Below, piece after piece: positions 60,201 to 64,000 of a stretch of DNA of 64,000 nucleotides. The notes under the pieces were generated by a model. It was not told where the DNA came from and did not search any database. It saw only the letters and a list, made by a program, of their open reading frames with translations. Numbering within the stretch: the stretch's first letter is position 1; every line of letters starts with the position of its first letter. The DNA is from Phytopythium helicoides (lineage: Eukaryota; Oomycota; Peronosporomycetes; Pythiales; Pythiaceae). A program made the position numbers and the translations under genes. The stretch spans positions 1,116,001 to 1,180,000 of the forward strand of contig JANFNE010000007.1 of the NCBI GenBank assembly GCA_024867545.1, in the 5' to 3' direction.

Positions 60201-63200
60201 AGGCAACCACCTTCGAATGCTTTCAGCTCTTTGACCATAACCGTGACGGTCAGTTGAGCCTCGACGAATTTCGTGAATGGTTTCACCGCCAAAACCCAAG
60301 TGTTAGTCGTAAGGAGAGTGTGGATAGCTCAAATGTGCCAGCAAACGGAAGTAATGCGCCAGCCAGCGGGTCGAATGCTGCAAGCCCGGAGCCAATACCG
60401 ATTGAAGTTGCTAAGAAGCTATCTGGGTTGAAGAATGTACCGCTGGAGACCGCGATGGAAGTGTTCGCCAATGCCATGGGTGAAGATGGTCGAATTACAC
60501 GCCAAAACTTTGACTCTTGCTTCTACCGATACCTTTGTGCTAACATGGCGACGGAGCTGACAGCTGCTGAGAGCACACGTGTGCACGAAGTGATTGACAG
60601 GCTCTTCTCTGCCTTTGACACGGATCATAACGGATTCGTTGATTTTAATGAGCTGTCAAGTGGTCTCTCGATCTTGTGCGGTGGTGGCTCGCGTGACGCT
60701 AAGGTTCAAGCTGCATTTGACTTGTACGACGCAAATGGGGACGGGTTGATCTCAGAAGACGACATGACCCACTACCTCAGCTCTGTGTTCAAGCTACTAT
60801 TCGCACTAGATCCATCACGAGAACAGGAGCTTGGTATTTCTGCAGAGGAGTTGGCTGCCGTGACGGCTGGGGAGATTTTTGCGATCGCCGACACCAACAA
60901 AGACGGCAAACTGACGTTCGAAGAGTTCCAGAAGTGGTATTCGCAGCCCGAGCAGGCGTCGTTCAATGAGATTGTCGCACCGCTTGATCTGAATGAGGTC
61001 CGCCAGTTGACGAATTTGGGCAATTTGGACGTAGTGGAGGTCTTTGAGCGTTTCGCGGAGCATGCTGATAGCCAAGGCCTTCTGAATCATGAAGCGTTCG
61101 ACCGCTGCTTCTTTGAGATCGTTGGTATGGCTGCTCACCCCCGCACACAAATCGAGAAGCTCCGTGCGAAGGTGGTCGCAGACCGACTTTTTGATGTGTT
61201 CGATCGCGACAAGAATGGTCAGATTGACTTCAGCGAGCTCGCTGGAGGTCTATCGGTGCTATGCAAGGGTGCGCGTGACGCTAAGGTCCGTGCAGCGTTC
61301 AGCTTGTACGACTTCAATGGTGACGGCTTCATTTCCCTGGACGAAATGACGCGATATTTGACGTCAATCTTCAAGGTTCTGTATGAAGTGCAGCCTGGTA
61401 TGCGCCAAGAAACAGGAGTTAGCCCGGAGGAGCTGGGAAGTGTTACAGCGGAGCAAGCTTTTCTGGAAGCCGATGTCAACCGTGACGGCAAACTCAGCTA
61501 TGATGAGTTCTTGACGTGGTACAATTCACCTGCGCAAGCTGGCATTAGTAGCGCTGTGGCCAAGAACGCGATTGTTGACTCGTCGCTGCGCTGGATGCCG
61601 CTCAACGAAATCAAGCAGCTGACGAATCTTGCTCAATACGAGCCTGAGGAAGTGTTTGAGATCTTTGCCGCCGAAGCTGACCAAAACGGATCATTGTCTC
61701 GTGAAGCATTCAATGAAAGTTTCCGCAAGATTATCGATCGTGACGGAAGCGCTGGTGCTAACGGTGTTGACTCGGGGAAGTCGATTGTTGGGGCAGCATT
61801 GCGTCCAAACGCGTTCAAGGAGAAGGTTCAGCGGGTTGTCAATGATCTGTTCGACTTGTTTGACACTGACCATAGCGGAACTGTTGACTTTGGCGAGCTT
61901 GCAAGCGGTCTGTCGGTGCTGTGTGGTGGGACGAAGGAGCAGAAGGTGCAGGCTGCGTTCTCGCTCTTCGACTTTAACGGCGATGGATACATCTCGTTGG
62001 AGGAAATGACACGCTACCTCACGTCTGTCTTCCGCGTTCTGTTTCAAGTGTCACCAGACACGCAATCTCTCGGCGTTTCACCCGAAGAGCTTGGACAAGT
62101 AACAGCCCAGCAAGCCTTCGCGGAGGCGGATGAAGATCATGATGGTCGGCTTACACTGGAAGAGTTTCAGAAGTGGTACCAGCAGCCTGGTGGCATAGGT
62201 GAAGTCGCAAAGAATGGAGAGCAGCTTTTCAGTCTTGCTGAGGCGCGACGGCTCACGAATCTTGAAGCATTTTCGCCGATACAAGTGTTTGAAGCTCTCG
62301 CTGATTGTGCGGATGATCAGGGATATGTCTCTCGCTCTGCGTTTGACGAGTGCTTTCGTAAGATGATCGCTGCAAATGATGGACTGCGTGCTGAGTACCA
62401 GTACGAGCACATCAACGCCATTTTGGATCGCCTCTTTGCCCTGTTTGATGTCGACAAGAATGGTCTTGTTGATTTCAGCGAGCTGTCGAGTGGGTTGTCA
62501 GTGTTCTGTGGTGGCACATCAGAGGAAAAGGTCCGCGCAGCCTTTGCGTTGTACGACTACAACGGAGATGGCTATATTTCTCAAGACGAGATGGCCCGGT
62601 ACTTGACGTCAGTCTTCAAGGTGCTGAAGGAGGCGTCGCCTGGCGCGCTGCTTTTCCGGTCCAAGTCTGGAAGCTCGGACAGCGACAGTGAGCATCTGCC
62701 ACGTGAATCCCCAGAAGAGTTGGGCGCTCGCACAGCAAAACAAGCATTTGCTGAAGCGGACGCTGATCGCGACGGACGGTTGAGCTTTAATGAGTTCCGT
62801 GCGTGGTACACAAAGTCAAGTGCTGCCAACATCGAGCGCCTAATCCAGAACAACTTGCCTGAGTGGTTGTCCTTGCGTGAGGTGCGTCGGCTTACAAATC
62901 TTGGAGCGTTCTCCGCCAACCAAGTTCTCGATGCGTTTTCCAAGTACGCGTCGCCTACAACACGGACAATTGATCGTGACGCATTCCGTCGGGCAATGAA
63001 CCACTTCAAGGCTAGCGCGACGAATGCTAGCCCGGATGCAAGTGATCGTTTGCGTCTGCTAGTGGACCGTCTGTTCGATTTGTTTGACAAGGACAAGAAT
63101 GGAGTCGTGGACTTTGCGGAGCTTGCGAGTGGTGTGTCCGTGTTGTGTGGAGGCAGTGCACAGGACAAGGTTCGTTCTGCATTCAACCTTTACGACGTGA

Positions 63201-64000
63201 ACCACGACGGGTTTGTGTCGTTGGGAGAGATGCGTTTGTACTTGACGTCGGTGTTCAAAGTCCTCTTCGACGTCCACCCAGACAGCGCTGCTCGCATGGG
63301 CGTGTCGGCAGAGGAGCTTGCAACTATCACGGCTGAGCAAGCGTTTGCTGAAGCCGATATGGACAGAGACGGCAAGCTGTCTTTTGACGAGTTTAGTCGC
63401 TGGTACATGTCATCGGGAGTGTCGTCATCTGCGTCGTCAGTTTCGTCATCTTCGTCGACAGCAACTCCAAGCACATCTCCACACCGTGTTCCTGACTGGG
63501 TTAATCTTCAAGTAGTGAAGGACCTTACTCGCTTGGACAAGCACTCTCCTACCGAGGTGTTTGCGCTGTTTGCAAGCCACTGCTCTGAGGATGGGACTAT
63601 TTCTCGTGATGCTTTCGAAGCGTGCTTCGAGCAACTTATGGACGAGGAGTACAAGACAGACACCACTCGGCTTGCGCGTGTGCGTCTTGTACTTGACCGA
63701 CTGTTCGATATCTTTGACGTGGATGGCAACGGAGTTGTGGACTTTTGTGAGCTGACGAGTGGCCTCTCGGTATTGTGTGGCGGATCGCGTGAAGACAAGG
63801 TCCGCGCAGCTTTCGCACTTTATGACCTGAATCAAGATGGCTTCATTGCTCTCGAGGAGATGAGTCGATATCTTGCGTCGGTTTTCAAGGTCTTGTACGA
63901 AACGAACCCTGAGACCCGTGCTAAGCTCGGGGTTACCCCAGAGGAGCTGGCGACGATCACGGCGGAGCAGTGCTTCATCGAAGCTGACCTAAATCGCGAT
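57206..64000 (+). CDS. giant EF-hand calcium-sensor concatemer (partial, runs off the window)
   Basis: The model is join(57206..57790, 57859..58136, 58216..>64000). Both introns keep the frame, and about 2216 residues are visible. The N-terminal ~85 residues resemble a ubiquitin-like/PB1-type fold (HGDERCELLVYAGISVAELR). An Arg/His-rich stretch and an acidic run (EEKEEDEDEDEF) follow. From about residue 180 a ~200-220-residue module recurs about ten times. Each module has a degenerate first hand (LTNL...VFExF...SRxAFxxCF), then EF-hands of the form FDTDHDGFVDFCEL, LYDFNGDGFISLDEM and EADVNRDGKLSYDEF, with a constant SGLS(I/V)LCGG after the second. The likely role is Ca2+ binding and signalling, cytosolic, possibly structural. 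No kinase or other enzyme domain is visible before the edge. Confidence 0.85.
57887..64000 (+). repeat. tandem protein-level repeat of four-EF-hand modules
   Basis: The second EF-hand of each module starts near 58,635, 59,302, 59,960, 60,613, 61,200, 61,857, 62,445, 63,080 and 63,712, a spacing of 585-675 bp. A partial, more diverged module sits at 57,887-58,320. Each unit ends with a Trp-Tyr (KWY/EWY/AWY) after the fourth hand and has a short variable linker. Nucleotide identity between units is low, so the repeats are old. Confidence 0.8.

Noticed and set aside
1..64000. CRISPR arrays, rRNA or tRNA genes, bacterial operons
   Set aside because: No regularly spaced short repeats, rRNA-like text or clear tRNA cloverleaf was noticed. 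The gene structure is eukaryotic. A tRNA scan was not possible here, so a missed tRNA cannot be excluded.

Overview
The window is eukaryotic nuclear DNA, most probably from an oomycete (Phytophthora/Pythium type; inference). Genes lie on both strands without operons. Most are intron-free or carry one to three short introns, and the best-supported introns have GT(R)NGT-like donors. The families fit that lineage: AAAP amino-acid transporters with a 'VGxGxLSIPYTF' first helix, short single-bundle SWEET-type proteins, GT8 glycosyltransferases with a signal anchor, RhoGAP/PH, JmjC and ankyrin proteins. No database search was possible, so all names rest on motifs I can read.

Layout. 1-7.7 kb is chromatin-themed: the 3' end of a membrane protein, a JmjC/Tudor-knot protein (-), a broken hypothetical gene (-), and a PWWP + MPN+/JAMM (MYSM1-like) gene (+) whose reading frame is interrupted many times. 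8.1-9.9 kb holds coiled-coil/acidic ORF remnants. 10.0-12.5 kb is an ATP-dependent DNA ligase I (+), also with frame breaks. 12.6-13.5 kb is a decayed member of a local paralogous family, called here the 'coil/W' family: an N-terminal coiled coil, a Cys-x-Gly-Asp...Leu-Leu motif, an acidic/AT-hook linker and a Trp-rich C-terminal domain. 14.3-25.3 kb contains three GT8 genes (one -, two +) and a ~3.2-kb tandem duplication of a [GT8 + coil/W] unit. 25.4-31.6 kb carries a TFIIS-N/LW-domain protein and a 1151-aa ankyrin protein. 31.7-36.3 kb holds an AT-hook coil protein (-), a PH-RhoGAP protein (+), NAA38-like (-) and a Cys-rich Stc1-like protein (+). 37.1-41.7 kb has two large coil/W genes (+). 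42.1-57 kb is transporter-rich: two AAAP carriers (-) and four SemiSWEET-like genes in tandem (-), interleaved with a decayed Fanzor (eukaryotic TnpB-like) gene, one broken and one intact coil/W gene, a UlaG-like metallo-hydrolase (-) and a PH-domain protein (+). From 57.2 kb to the right edge runs a giant EF-hand protein (+) made of repeated four-hand modules, cut by the window end.

The most unusual features are the local expansion of the undescribed coil/W family (at least eight copies or relics in about 36 kb), the Fanzor relic, the SemiSWEET tandem array, the calcium-sensor concatemer, and a cluster of frame breaks at 2.2-11.4 kb that must be resolved before those gene models are trusted.
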